DNA of 64,000 nucleotides. Source: Tipula vernalis (lineage: Eukaryota; Arthropoda; Insecta; Diptera; Tipulidae). This document shows positions 52,979 to 64,000 of the stretch, in pieces (the first letter of the stretch is position 1; each line of letters starts with the position of its first letter). The stretch spans positions 183,560,015-183,624,014 of the forward strand of contig OY282558.1 of the NCBI GenBank assembly GCA_958295665.1. The letters are read 5' to 3'. The position numbers were made by a program, and so were the translations under genes. The notes beneath the pieces are model-generated. The model ran no database searches. It was not told where the DNA came from and was given only the letters and a program-made list of their open reading frames with translations.

Positions 52979-54033
52979 TCAATGAGTGCCGATCGTCGGT
53001 AATTCGAATTGTTGTGACATTGATGGGATATCAATTAGATTTGTATCAACTTCTGGAAAATCCTGAAAATCGTCTTTCCATTCCACTGCTAAATTATACA
53101 GAACAGCGGCGGCAACATTTGATGTCAATATTAAAAGAAATTGAAATAACCTTGACCCCATATCCAAGGCTTAAAGCAGGGAATCGTCTCTTCCAGACTC
53201 CACAGAGGCTCTCGACTGGATTTCTGGTTAAAATTTGAGACCTTTGATAATTCTTTTCCGCTGAGGTTTGGGGATTACTCAATGGAATTAGTAAAAAGTT
53301 CTTATTTACGTAACCACCATCCCCCAATAGGACGCTATCACCGAAGTCGTTGCTTCTTAGCCTTAGCTCCCTGGCCATCTTGCCTTAATGTCACAATTGT
53401 ACGTTAATCGAGAAATATCTTTCCTGTTACGATATACTTCTCCAACATCCCCATGGTATAACCATTATTAATCAGGTACCTATTGCTCCGATAACACTAT
53501 TAAAGTCGGCGATCTGGTAAAAATTTAATTTCGTACGGCGCAATTCTTCATCGGTTATTGGCATTTTAATAATTTTGTTCATACGCCAAAATAGGGCAAT
53601 TTTTCCAAAACTTTTCGAATTATTCGACACACTGTAGACTTATGACAATTTAAAAGATCTCCACATGTAATTTGAAAGCAATCAGTACCTAAAAATCTAA
53701 ATTGTAATAAAACTAAATATATTTTATTATATTTATAGGTAAGAAACTCACAATAATACAAACATCGGCGATGCATATTTGATTAACAGTTGATAAAGCT
53801 TTGCACATATTTGTTATTGGTTCAAGATAAGAAACAAATAGTTTAACCAATTTAGAGACAGTTTCTTTTGATAATCTGAATCGGTTTCGGAATTCAATTT
53901 CAGTATATTTAAATAAAACATTAGGGCGTCCTGAATATTGCTGGAGGTTTGGAACGTGACCAGCTAACGTGAGATACCAATTATCATTATCACTGTCGCT
54001 ATCACTAAATAGTTGGTAATCTTTTCTTAGCAT
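52979..54033 (-). pseudogene. HARBI1-like transposase of the inner Harbinger, broken
   Basis: Minus-strand pieces in order: MLRKDYQLFSDSDSDNDNWY at the N-terminus (54033), YTEIEFRNRFRLSKETVSKL, a helix-turn-helix part NCHKSTVCRIIRKVLEKLP (about 53600), EELRRTKLNFYQIADFNSVI (about 53530), EVYRNRKDISRLTY, then LLGDGGYVNKNFLLIPLSNP with a catalytic Asp and RNPVESLCGVWKRRFPAL with the final Glu (about 53200). At least two frameshifts and the loss of the first Asp motif make it inactive. An intron is likely near 53700 (TACCTATAAATATAATA, the reverse of an acceptor-like run). Confidence 0.78.
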
Positions 54034-54272
54034 AATTTGAAAAATATGTTTAATAGTTTAAAATTGTTTTTGACATTTAAAAGTATCAATAATATCCTTT
54101 GAAACACTAGTGGCAATATAAACAGAAGTTAAATAGTTATCTGCCCAATTTTGCATAGTTACATTTAACTGAAGATTTAACTGACTGTTAAGTGTTGTGA
54201 AACGCTATTGTTACTAACGGCCAGTTAAATCAAGCTAAACTACTGATATGTTTTGTGTGCAACCGGGCATTA

Positions 54273-54850
54273 GACGGTCAATAAATTTCGTCAGTCATTA
54301 TATCAGTACATGGAAAGGCACAAGTGTATAAACTTAAAAATATGGACAAAACGTGCTTAGCAATTGTGTTATCTTTCGCAGTGATTGAAAAACCAAACCA
54401 TACTCAACGAAAGGGTAGACTTTGGGTGAAAGAATGGCTTAAGGGCCGAGATGTATACTCCCATATAAATCTTTTGGATAAAATACAGATTACTGACCAA
54501 GATGATTATCAGAACAATTTTCGTATGAACGAAGATTTATTTAATAAGCAGTTGGTAATGGTTGCTCCCTATATAAAACGGGAAGATATAAATATGAGGC
54601 AATCGTTTTCAGTAAAACAGAGGCTAGCACTAACCTTACGGTTCTTGGCTACTGGAAGAAGCTTTGAGGACCTAAAATTTTCTGTTCTTATATCGCCAGC
54701 ATGCATAACCCAAATTGTTATTGAAACGTATAGTGCGCTTGTTCATGTTTTACAAGATTATATAAAGGTAAGATAAATGAAACTTCAAGGTATAATTGTA
54801 AGCCTTTATTGAAACAAATAATAATAACAAAAACTAGTAAATTCAATTGG
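54273..54850 (+). pseudogene. Outer Harbinger: HARBI1-like N-terminal fragment
   Basis: The frame 54324-54776 starts MDKTCLAIVLSFAVIEK and holds LWVKEWLKGRDVYSHINLLD, DYQNNFRMNEDLFNKQLVMV and MRQSFSVKQRLALTLRFLAT followed by GRSFEDLKF. This is the N-terminal half of a HARBI1-type transposase, of a different subfamily from the inner element and on the opposite strand. It ends at a possible donor AAAG/GTAAGA (54768). No catalytic half follows, so the gene is truncated. Confidence 0.75.
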
Positions 54851-54965
54851 TCTGAAAATGAAAATTGATTTCAAACATTTGCTAATGTTGGCACAAGATA
54901 ATTAAAGTGAAGTTGGAACATCTTTGAAAAATAACACAATCACAAATGTAATTAGTACAAATACA

Positions 54966-56640
54966 ATGGAAACGGGAAACACAAATATAGAGGTGAATAT
55001 TGCTACGGGAAATCGTTTTGAAGTATTACCTTTATCATCTGGTAATCTGAATGATGACGAAATATTACAAAATAAGAAAAAATCAAAATCTTACGTTCCT
55101 CCGATTGTCGTTCAAGGTCAATCTCATTCAAAAATTAAACAAATGTTAATTTCCGTTAACATAAAAGACTATATAATAAAAAACATCAGTATAGGATTAA
55201 AAATAATGGTTACTGATGTCATCATCATATGAAAAAATAATTGATCAACTAAAAATTAAGCATTTCACTTTCGGATCATCAGTTGATCGACCTCTAAAAG
55301 TTTGTATTCACGGTTTAGCCAACGATTTTACTGCTGATGAAATTAAATCTGGTTTACAACTGCAAGGTATAAATACGGAGTATATTATTGGTATACACCC
55401 AATCCATCATAAAATGTGTGATAATAAAACTGTGTTCCGATATTTTCTGGTTAAATTTAACAATACACTCATAAAAATGCAAACGCTTCATCAAATTAAA
55501 CATATTCATCATGCAGCAGTTCGTTTTTCACATTCTACTACTAACAGAAGTATAACCCAATGCCGCCGCTGTCAAATGTTTGGGCGTGGATCGTCACACT
55601 GTAATAAAGTTTTTAAGTGTGGTAAATGCAGTGCAAACCATCTTACCAAAGAATGCAGCATTGAACCGGTTAACTATAAATATGCCAACTGTGGGGCAGC
55701 TCACATTACTTCTTCCAAAGATTGTCCAAAATTAAAAGAATACAAAATAATTAAAGAAAATGTCAATATCAGTAGGCAAATTAAAACCATACAAGATCGA
55801 AAGCTTCTACCTCCAAATATAAAAACTTAAAGGATTTCCCTGGCATGAAAAAACTGAGGCCGCCCCCAATACATTCGGCTTGGAATAGTGTGTTCAATAA
55901 AAGTAGCAACAGCGGCATAGCATATTCAAATCAACAAAACATTTTTCAATGTGATGATAATTTAAGTAGCAATAATAAACATAAAAATAACAATACTAAT
56001 GACAGAATAATTAATAACAATACTGTTACGTTTTTGCCTTGTCAATTAAGGTTCGTATCACTGGATTGTCAATAATACAAAATCAATTTTAATTTATCTC
56101 CAACGAATTTATTTATTTCACAAAATTTATTACAACACAGTCTATCAATAAAAATTCACAAAGTCACTTTATATAAATTATTCTCAGATTTTACTGATCA
56201 CTTTTACTTTTTATTTTACACTAAAACATTTTATAAATCACTTTTTAATTCCTTTTAATCTTTACACTATCGCTTACCAAATATTACTAATAATCTTACA
56301 AGTTTACTCTATCGCGTTCCAAATACTAAATTCAAATCCAATTTGATCTCATTCACCTTTTTATATACACAAACCAAGCTTCTAGAAAGCTCATGACTTT
56401 TCCAGTATGAATAGTGTAGAAACATTTAGAACATGGAAAATTCCATTTTAGTACAGTAAAATATTGAGCTATTCATTTAACTTATTCTATTACACACTAG
56501 GTGTCACCGTCACAATACTTTATTTTCAGAATCTGAACTACTATTGATGATGAGTGACATACTATACAATCTGTCAAAGTGCACTAATAAAACGGAGCAG
56601 TTTGAGATATGCTTTCGCCTTTCAATTAAATATTTACATA
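54966..56640 (+). pseudogene. LINE ORF1 (Gag-like, CCHC), broken
   Basis: METGNTNIEVNIATGNRFEV begins the protein. A frameshift near 55215 separates it from the second frame (55216-55830), which has VCIHGLANDFTADEIKSGLQ and cysteine knuckles CRRCQMFGRGSSHC and CGKCSANHLTKEC followed by YANCGAAHITSSKDCPKLKE. Asn-rich sequence follows to 56023. After the solo LTR the C-terminus (LYNLSKCTNKTEQFEICFRL) resumes to a stop just before the ORF2 start. It should coat LINE RNA. Confidence 0.75.
56024..56514 (-). repeat. Solo LTR, 491 bp, inside LINE ORF1
   Basis: Plus-strand ends are TGTTACG and CCGTCACA; read on the minus strand the LTR runs TGTGACGGTGACACC to CGTAACA. ATAC is duplicated at 56020-56023 and 56515-56518. 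A TATATAAAAAGG box lies on the minus strand at about 56356-56367, placing the promoter. No internal retroviral sequence remains, so the provirus was lost by LTR recombination. Confidence 0.8.
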
Positions 56641-57464
56641 ACCCCAAATAATGAAGCAGTTGAATTTGTGTATTTGGAATGCTACTAGTTTGACAAACAA
56701 AATTGATGAAACTTTTGATTTTCTTCTAAATAATAATATCCAAATAGCTACCATTAATGAAACGTGGCTAAAACCCGACAAAATATTATATCATTCTAAA
56801 TTTTTATTTATAGATTAGATCGATTGAATGCTATTCATGGGGGTGTAGCTATTATTATACATAAGTCAATCAAACATTCCATTCTACCAGCTTTTAATTT
56901 GAAACGAATTGAGACCATAGGCATCAACATTAGTACTTGCAATGGCAATGTTAAAATCATCACCGCTTATTTTCCGGGTGGCACTACTAACACAATACTA
57001 AAGGACTTTATTAGTGACATACAAATATTAACCAGCCATCAATCCACATATTACATCTGTGGTGACTTTAATGCAAAAGATAGGCTATGTCATAATATTA
57101 AGAGTAATAGGACTGGAATAGCTCTATATAATGAATTGATTAACATCAATTTTATTATTGAAAACCCGAAACACCTTACGTATTTTTCTCCTAATTCTAT
57201 AAATGGTTCGGTATTAGATTTTGTGATAACCAATAATAATAATACAATCTCTGACCTCCGAACTAAATATGAGCTCAGTTCAGTTATATTCAGTTATACC
57301 ACCTTGATCAAAAAGTTCCCGGAATAACCACCGTGTGGCGCTCCCATCGTTCCGATTTGAGTTCTGTTTTTTTGTTAAGTTGTGCATCTGTTGTTGATAT
57401 TCCCTCTAAATCTTAGCGTCATAGCTTGACATTTGCAAAAGTTACGTAGTCAAGAGTACATCTA

Positions 57465-57465
<1 letters not shown>

Positions 57466-57528
<63 letters not shown>

Positions 57529-57530
57529 GG
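57466..57530. repeat. (TG)n microsatellite, about 30 units
   Basis: Pure TG/GT run inside the mariner, just upstream of the remaining transposase frame. Confidence 0.95.
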
Positions 57531-57551
57531 TGATTATTTACAATTTTAGAC

Positions 57552-58206
57552 ATGATTTGCGAGGCTGAATCCGATCCCACATTCATCAAAAGGATCATTA
57601 TTGGAGACGAGACGTGGGTTTATGAGTACGACACGCAATCCAGACATCAGGAAAGTGAATGGCGTTCACCAAATGAGCCGAGACCAAAAAAACCACGTCG
57701 TTTTCAGTCAAAAAAGAAGGCAATACTCACGGTTTTCATGGATTACAACGGTGTAGTGCATCATGAATTTTTGCCAGAAGGCCAGACCGTAAACAAAGAG
57801 TATTATTTGGGCGTTATGAGACGTTTGCGTGAAGCAATTCGCCGAAAGAGACCAGAATTGTGGGCACAAAACTCGTGGATTTTGCTCCATGATGACGCAC
57901 CGTCGCACAGTGCCATCATTATTCGTAATTTTTTGACGAAAAATGCAACAAATACCATCCAACAGCCACTGAATTCACCTGATTTCTCCCTGTGACTTCT
58001 TTCTGTTCAATCGAGTAAAAAAACCATTACGGGGAACGCGTTTCAGCAGCCGAGAGGAAATAATGGAAAAATCGCAGGAAGCACTGATGGACATACCGAA
58101 AACCGAATATAAAAAATGTTTCGAGGATTGGATCAAGCGCTGGCATAAATGTGTTGTAGTCGATGGGGATTACTTTGAAGGGGACAATATAGATTTAGAT
58201 TATTAA
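57552..58206 (+). pseudogene. mariner transposase, C-terminal part, frameshifted
   Basis: The frame 57552-57995 has GDETWVYEYD (first catalytic Asp) and LLHDDAPSHSA (second), then SPDFSL, where it meets TGA. In the next phase it continues CDFFLFNRVKKPLRGTRF (third Asp of the DD34D triad) to WIKRWHKCVVVDGDYFEG and a stop at about 58206. The phase change right at the third Asp plus the lost DNA-binding N-terminus make it non-functional. Confidence 0.85.
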
Positions 58207-60049
58207 ACTTGTATTTTTAATTTTCTGGATAAATTTCGGGAACTTTTTGATATAGGTGGTATTCAGACAATATAGAGCTTTATAAAACATCCAGTAATTA
58301 TAATTATGCTGATTGGTCCAAATTTAGAAGTCACATAAATAATAAAATAGATTTGTCCGGTATAAAAAGTATTCTATCAATAGAAGATATTGACAGACTT
58401 ATTGATGGTCTATACATTACATTGTACGAGGCTAGAGAAATAGCAATACCTAAATCACCAATTAGAATACAGAGACAATCTGAATCATTGATCATCCCTG
58501 ACTCTATCAAGATGCTGATGAAACTACGTAACGTCAGACGTCGGCAATATCTTAGAAATCGCAATAATCTACTTAAAACTGTAGTTAAAAATTTAAACGA
58601 AAGAATTCAAGGTGAAATTCAGTATCTAAGAAACATACGGTTTCAAAGATTATTGGAAGATATCGAAAATAATAACAATTCCAATAAAATGTGGAAATTG
58701 TCTAAGATAATACGGAAGCGTCAACGACGTATACCCACCTTATATCATAATAACACCCCTATACTAATAAATAGTGATAAATGCAATATTTTTGCTGAAA
58801 ATTTCGAAAATTATCAAACATTCAACGACTTGAATAATTTTGATGTAACAACAGCTTTAACTGAATTCAACACTCGTTTTTCTTGACATAATAAATTGAA
58901 CGGCTCAATAATTATAAATCCGAATGAGCTTAAAAGCTATATTAATAGGCTCAAGAATAAAAAATCTCCGAGGGACGATAATCTAAATAATCGTATTATT
59001 AAAAATCGTCCACGTAAGGCTGTAGTATTTTTAACCGAAATCTTCAACTAATAGTTAAAGACCTATCAGTATTCTTAGCCAAATCGGTAAACTATTTGAA
59101 CGATGTATACATAAAAGAATTAATGAATTCGTAATGTCCAAAGATATACTACCGGGACAACAATTCGGTTTCCGAAATGAACATTCCACAGTTCATCAAC
59201 TAAAAAGACTGTCTAGTACTATTACCAACAATATCTCTAATAAGCTGTCAACTGGCCTTGTGCTATTTGATATTGAAAAGGCATTTGACAGAGTATGGCA
59301 TGATGGGTTATTATACAAAATGACCAAACTAAATTTTCCCTCATATTTGATTAAATTAATGCAATGTTTTATTTCTAATCGATCTTTTTATACCTCTATT
59401 GACAAGGACGTATCTGCTCTAAAACTAGTAATCAGCGGTGTACCCCAAGGGGTTGTACTATTTCCTATTTTGTACAATATTTTCACATCAGATATACAAT
59501 GTATTTTTAGGGAAGATACCGAATACGCATTATATGTCCGGATGAAGTAGTGGATACCCTCCAAAAAAATATTGACGGTCTCGTTGAGTACTGTTAGTAA
59601 AAAACGTGCTACATTCTTTACTAGATGACGAGCTTCCCGATATTTACCGAGTAACAATGTTTTAAAAATTAATTATTCCCGTTTAACATGGCAAGAACAT
59701 GTGAAATATCTAGACATTTGACAAAAAATTAACTTTTAAAAACCATATTGAAACAGTTATTTTAAAATTCCATCTTCATATTAAACTATTGTACTCGCTT
59801 ATTAATAAAAAATCAAAATTATCTTGTAAACATACAGTCTTACTATATACATCAATCATTAGACCTATGATTCGTTATGGGTTCCCTGTTTGGAGTTAAT
59901 GCGCAAATTCCCACTATAAAAAACTACAAATTCTACAAAATAAATGCCTGAAAATTATTTATGGAAACCCTAGATACTATTCAACTCGTCGCCTCTATCA
60001 TAGATCAAATGTTTCAATATCGAGAACTGTATGTAGATCTGGCGGCAGG

Positions 60050-63000
60050 AAATTAAAGGTTGATGGAGGCAAACGGACGAAAATTATTTCTTTGTTTATT
60101 TATTAAAAACTACAATTTATATATAAAGTTTGGTTCTATTCAATTAATAATTATTTAGCAGTATTATTTGTGGAATTTGCAGTAGGTTCTCCACGCAAAT
60201 ACATATCTAAAAAGGCCCAATCACTTTATTATTTTCAATTCTAGATGCCACTTACACGTACTTTAACAGTTCTCAATTGGATGATTATATTGGACGTATG
60301 AACGAATTGTTCCTCATCAAAGGAGTCTTGTGGATTGCATACAAATTGTCTCATCAGTAATATTGTTCCTAATACTATTTCCTTTTGATAATTCTGATCT
60401 CTATAGTATACATAAATAGTTCCAATTCCTATCTACTATTCAGTCTTGAAATAGTATTGTTCTGTCAATCAAATTAAATGTTTGTAGTGTTCTTATTTTT
60501 ATGTTTTATTTTATAATTTAGTTTTAAGTACACACTGTTAGGTTTTTGTTTTAAATTTTCCTAATGAAATATGTTATATCAAGTACACAATTGTTACAAT
60601 TAAGAAAATTATTAAAAACTAAATTTATTATTAAAAATTAAGATTATAGTTGTAAAGTTTATCATTAAACTAATCTCTAAAAAATGAATTATATCATGTA
60701 ATTGAATATTAATAATGGAAATAAATAATTATTGTATACAAGGCTTCCCTCGATTACTAAATTGCAGTAACTCTTATTCATTTTAAACTGCTTTACAAAA
60801 ACAATATCTCCACATTGGTAATACCAGAACCATCTTGATATGAATAGAGCCGGTATGTAAAAAATGAACTTAAAATAAAGGACATAGAAACACTAAAAAT
60901 AATTTATTTTCATAGAGTTTGTATGAAAAAACGCGATTTCGATTGACGAAAAAATATGAATTAAAAATTCAACCTAGATAAATAATTTTTTCTGAAATCA
61001 CTAATAAACAACTCAATGACTATCTCATTTAAAGTACAGATTCTCAAGCTTCCCCATTTTCCAGATATAATCAAAAGAAAATAAGGGAATTAAATTAAAA
61101 AACGTTCTACAACAACAACAATATGTATTAAAAAGAGAATATTGTATTTAATGACGTCATCACTTATTCACAACTAAAATCAATGGTAAAAAAAAGACAA
61201 TACGTTGAACAGCCAAACTTAAAATAAATCAAAGAGAGTCAAAGAGAAAAAATTATAATAATATGCATTGAGCGCGAAGAAATCAAAAAAATCAAATCAA
61301 CCCAGATTGTTATGCATCACAAATAAACGACATAACCAACAAACATTAACTGTAATATAAATGCCTTATTTATTTCTCAAGTATTAAAAATATTATTGTA
61401 TTTAAATTAAGACACAGCTGAAAATAAATACAACATGATTAATATTTGGCATCGATTTTTATTCCCAAAAATTAATGACCCATTCAAAATAAGTTTTTGT
61501 TTAGAATATTTGAATTGTCATAACATTTGAGAGCGGTGTATCAAATAAAATAGCTCTTACTTATTATTCCCGTTCCTAGATGTCACTTAACACACAATTA
61601 AAAACAACAGGGATTCGGGCTGAGTAAACGATTTGAAAGAAAACTTTTTACGTAAAATTACCATAATTTCTTTCAAAGTGTATAATTTTGTCTTTTTTTT
61701 TTAATAATATTTGTATATTATAATTTTTAAATAAAATACTCAAATTATATGTTTATTTCACAAATATATTTTTTACAAAATTATGTTTTTTATTCTTTAT
61801 TTATTATTAAAAAATGTTATAAATAATATATGTAATTAATCACCTTTAATCGCTTTGAGTCGCTTTGTATCGCCTTTATAAAATCGCTTGATGTTGTCGC
61901 TTCGAAATTCGCAAGATAAGAGAAATTATATTTTAAGTTTTTTACAAAATGTCGCAATTTCCAAATTTTCTCGTTTTGCGCTAATGAATTCCCCTAAACT
62001 AAAATTAATTAGAGCAAATTAACATACCGAGCGCAATCTATATTCAAACTTTATAAAATATTTTGATAAAGCTAAATGGTATAATAAATACTACTAAATG
62101 CAGTACTACTTTATACCTTTTACATAATAAAAACATTTGACAATACAGACAGAGTCGCGCACGCATTTTAAAATAAACAAACTAGTATGGGTTTGTTTAT
62201 GAATAAATTAATTATCAACGAGAACAAGGGAATTGTTTGCGATTGAAAGTGATGTTATATAAAAAAGATAAGTATTTGTTTTTGAATTTACATATATAAA
62301 CAAAATTCCAATTCAAATTTGCTTAATTCTAATTTTTGTTTTTTTTTTTGTTTTTTTGATTTTGTAGCGCATCTTCAACACAAAGCAATGGTTTTTTTTA
62401 GTAAATTTATAAAAAAATTAAATTAAATTAATTTTTATTACAATTTAATTATTACTATAAAGGCAAGCCACAAAAATATGTTTAACCAAATCAAAAATCA
62501 GACCGATTTTAGAATCCGACCGGTTCGATCACCTATTTGATTTTTTTTATAAGTTTTTCATTGTATGCGACATCTATGGTTTAAATAAAAGTCGTTAATA
62601 AAGCATTGCCACATGATATGAATCTGTATTCGGGTAGATTTTTGTCATGTGGCAATGCTTTTAGAAGGAGACTAAAAAGAGATTGTTATTGTTAATAAAT
62701 TTAATGTTATGACGTATTTTACAACAACAACATTCTAAAAAAGTTTAGCAATAGTTTATATTCCAAGAGGATTTTCACTAAGAAATAAACATTTTCATGA
62801 TTCGATTTTTCAATCAAATAAAATTACATGTTTTATGAACATTTTCGTAAAAAAATGATGTAAAAGCTCATATTTCTTATAGACTAAAAATGTAAATGAA
62901 AACAATCGTTTTCCCATATAGTTTCATAGTAAAGAAAAAATTTTATGTACTTTATTTTAAGCTTAGTAAAAAATACAGTCTATGTGGAGGCTCTTATTTA

Positions 63001-64000
63001 TAGAGTAGGCTCTGGTAATACATACCAATAAATGGAAAAGACTTACATTATTTAGAATATAGTTAAAATTAGTATTTTGAATGCACCTACTATTTAGGAT
63101 AACAATTTTTCTTGTGACTATGCTTTAAAATTACTTTCTATACATAAATCATTATGTTCCGAAAAAATTCGACTTGTTTATAATAATTTGGCAACCCACT
63201 GTACAATGTAAGTAAATTACTAACAATGAACAAAAATGAGATTAAGAACGATTGTTTCCAATTACATATTCTATTCTCTGTGGTAAAATTATTTTGTTGT
63301 AAATAAAAGCATTTTATCTAAAAAAAATATTTATGTACGTATGTATGTATAATGAAAAGGAAACTCGAAATAACCCCTTTAAAATGAAACTTTTTTCGTA
63401 AGGGTTTATTTTTTAAAAACTTTGTTTTTTTCAAATTGTGAAAATGGAATTAATTGGTATTAAGTTAGTGTAGGACAAATTTGTAGTCGCTTGAAACTTT
63501 TACAATTTCCATTTTGGGAGAAAAAAATAGTTCCATTTTTGTGTAGAATTTAATTTTATAAAACAGTTGAAGTAGGAAGTTTATCACAGCCGCAAACAAA
63601 TTGACACAACAACTAAACTTGTTTGCATAAATATTTATACATGATACACCAATCATTTAAATAGAGAAAACATATAAAATATCGAAATTATATAAAAGTT
63701 TAGTTTAACACAATTCGGGTGTCCTAGTGCGGGAGTTTAGAGATCGGCGTCGCTGAAAAAACGGGTGGAAGTGTGCAATTACCGGAAGGCCGTAAACCAC
63801 AGTTGATTAGGGCTGTGGTGAAATAATAATTAACAATTCAATTTTGTCATGTACGTAACAACCAGTGTTCGTCTCGCATTGGTCTGGTGCTTATAAAATA
63901 GTTTGTCAATGATTGGCATGATGACGATTTGTTGTGTTGATGTGGCGCGTGTAATTTTGAGACTATGAGAAAAGGAAAAAATATTAAAAAAAAAATTTTT
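60050..64000. other. AT-rich DNA, no gene recognised
   Basis: No protein-like frame beyond chance was found. LINE 3' debris may reach about 60700. A hairpin lies at 62600-62661. The last 300 bases (63700-63960) are GC-richer (GTGCGGGAGTTTAGAGATCG and onward) and could be an untranslated exon or promoter of a neighbouring gene, but nothing decides this. Confidence 0.45.
62600..62661. ncRNA. Hairpin of microRNA-precursor size
   Basis: AAAGCATTGCCACATGA (62600-62616) pairs perfectly over 17 bp with TCATGTGGCAATGCTTT (62645-62661) around a 28-base loop. The size suits a short pre-miRNA or mirtron-like hairpin, but a small inverted-repeat MITE remnant is equally possible. Confidence 0.3.

Larger units (their letters stand above)
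43425..54269 (-). mobile_element. PIF/Harbinger transposon interrupted by a BEL provirus
   Basis: Perfect 20-bp inverted ends TGCCCGGTTGCACACAAAAC stand at 43425-43444 and, reversed, at 54250-54269, each flanked by TTA (43422-43424 and 54270-54272), the Harbinger TSD. Without the BEL insertion the element is about 1.7 kb, a normal size. It encodes a decayed HARBI1-like transposase on the minus strand (52979-54033). Confidence 0.88.
57299..58259 (+). mobile_element. mariner element, internally deleted, 961 bp
   Basis: Inverted ends CCACCTTGATCAAAAAGTTC and CCACCTATATCAAAAAGTTC (right end reversed), each flanked by TA (57297-57298 and 58260-58261). Full mariners are about 1.3 kb; here the N-terminal half of the transposase is missing and a long (TG)n tract stands in its place. 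Confidence 0.88.
56651..60040 (+). pseudogene. LINE ORF2 (endonuclease-reverse transcriptase), broken
   Basis: The ATG at 56651 opens MKQLNLCIWNATSLTNKIDE, the APE-like endonuclease, with INETWLKPD. A stop and shift follow near 56815, then GGVAIIIHKSIKH, CGDFNAKDR and NGSVLDFVITNN (to 57290). After the mariner, the linker and reverse transcriptase follow: LPGQQFGFRNEHSTVHQLKR, FDIEKAFDRVWHDGLLYKMT and SGVPQGVVLFPILYNIF (58353-59550). The YADD box is corrupted (EYALYVRMK). Later remnants reach QILQNKCLKIIYGNPRYYST near 59990. It would copy LINE RNA at the nick; here it is inactive. Confidence 0.8.
54900..60050 (+). mobile_element. Jockey-like LINE, interrupted twice
   Basis: ORF1 (CCHC nucleic-acid-binding protein) spans 54966-56640 and ORF2 (endonuclease, reverse transcriptase) spans 56651-about 60040. 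A solo LTR (56024-56514) sits in ORF1 and a mariner (57299-58259) in ORF2. Frameshifts and stops in both ORFs show it is dead. The 5' and 3' ends are not sharply defined; no poly-A tail or TSD was identified. Confidence 0.82.

Noticed and set aside
57466..57530. The TG tract and other simple repeats as a CRISPR-like array
   Set aside because: They are uniform microsatellites without spacers, in a eukaryotic genome.
1..64000. Full tRNA, rRNA or small nuclear RNA genes
   Set aside because: I looked for box A/B-like tRNA patterns and rRNA-like GC-rich blocks and found none that I could support by eye; a covariance-model search would settle it.

Overview
Base composition is strongly AT-rich and no confident housekeeping gene is visible. 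The transposon families (piggyBac, Helitron/Helentron, hAT, Ty3/gypsy with an envelope gene, BEL/Pao of roo type, PIF/Harbinger, a Jockey-like LINE, mariner) point to an insect genome, most likely a fly. The species cannot be told from the sequence. The window is transposon-on-transposon heterochromatin or intergenic DNA. I delimited most elements from their own ends and target-site duplications (TSDs), read by eye.

Left part, 1-12.8 kb: a PIF/Harbinger transposase scrap at the edge; a near-complete piggyBac element (591-3273, TTAA on both sides) whose transposase is broken by a single TGA; an area with one plausible spliced exon (5232-5394) and rearranged copies of a small hAT-like repeat (5.9-8.5 kb); then a degraded Helentron-type Helitron (about 9.4-12.8 kb).

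Centre, 12.8-38.8 kb: the most striking structure is one giant hAT transposon (12836-38792, about 26 kb). It has CAGYGTTGTGC ends and a perfect 8-bp duplication, GTCTGAAT, on both sides. It is inserted in the Helitron reading frame, and taking it out with one TSD copy makes that frame continuous. It carries what looks like an intact three-exon BED-finger/DUF659 hAT transposase (17741-22133), two nearly identical 3.14-kb inverted arms (13304-16447 and 35400-38540) holding a proline-rich coding fragment of unknown origin, several MITEs, a LINE relic, Helitron and errantivirus debris, and a complete young gypsy/errantivirus-like provirus (22320-33449, ACAT TSD) on the minus strand.

Right part, 38.8-64 kb: the other half of the Helitron; a 915-bp hAT-like MITE (41340-42254); a long-TIR MITE (42821-43189); a PIF/Harbinger element (43425-54269, TTA TSD) that is itself inserted in a second Harbinger-like element and contains a roo-type BEL/Pao provirus (about 43713-52815) with pol and env fused in one 1768-codon frame. 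Then follows a Jockey-like LINE (about 54.9-60.0 kb), interrupted by a solo LTR (56024-56514, ATAC TSD) and by a deleted mariner (57299-58259, TA TSD). The last 4 kb are unannotated AT-rich DNA with one hairpin of microRNA-precursor size.

The genes do not form a pathway. Each protein set serves its own element: transposase plus terminal repeats; gag, pol and env plus LTR, primer site and polypurine tract. Nesting gives a relative order: Helitron before hAT before gypsy provirus; outer Harbinger before inner Harbinger before BEL; LINE before solo LTR and mariner.
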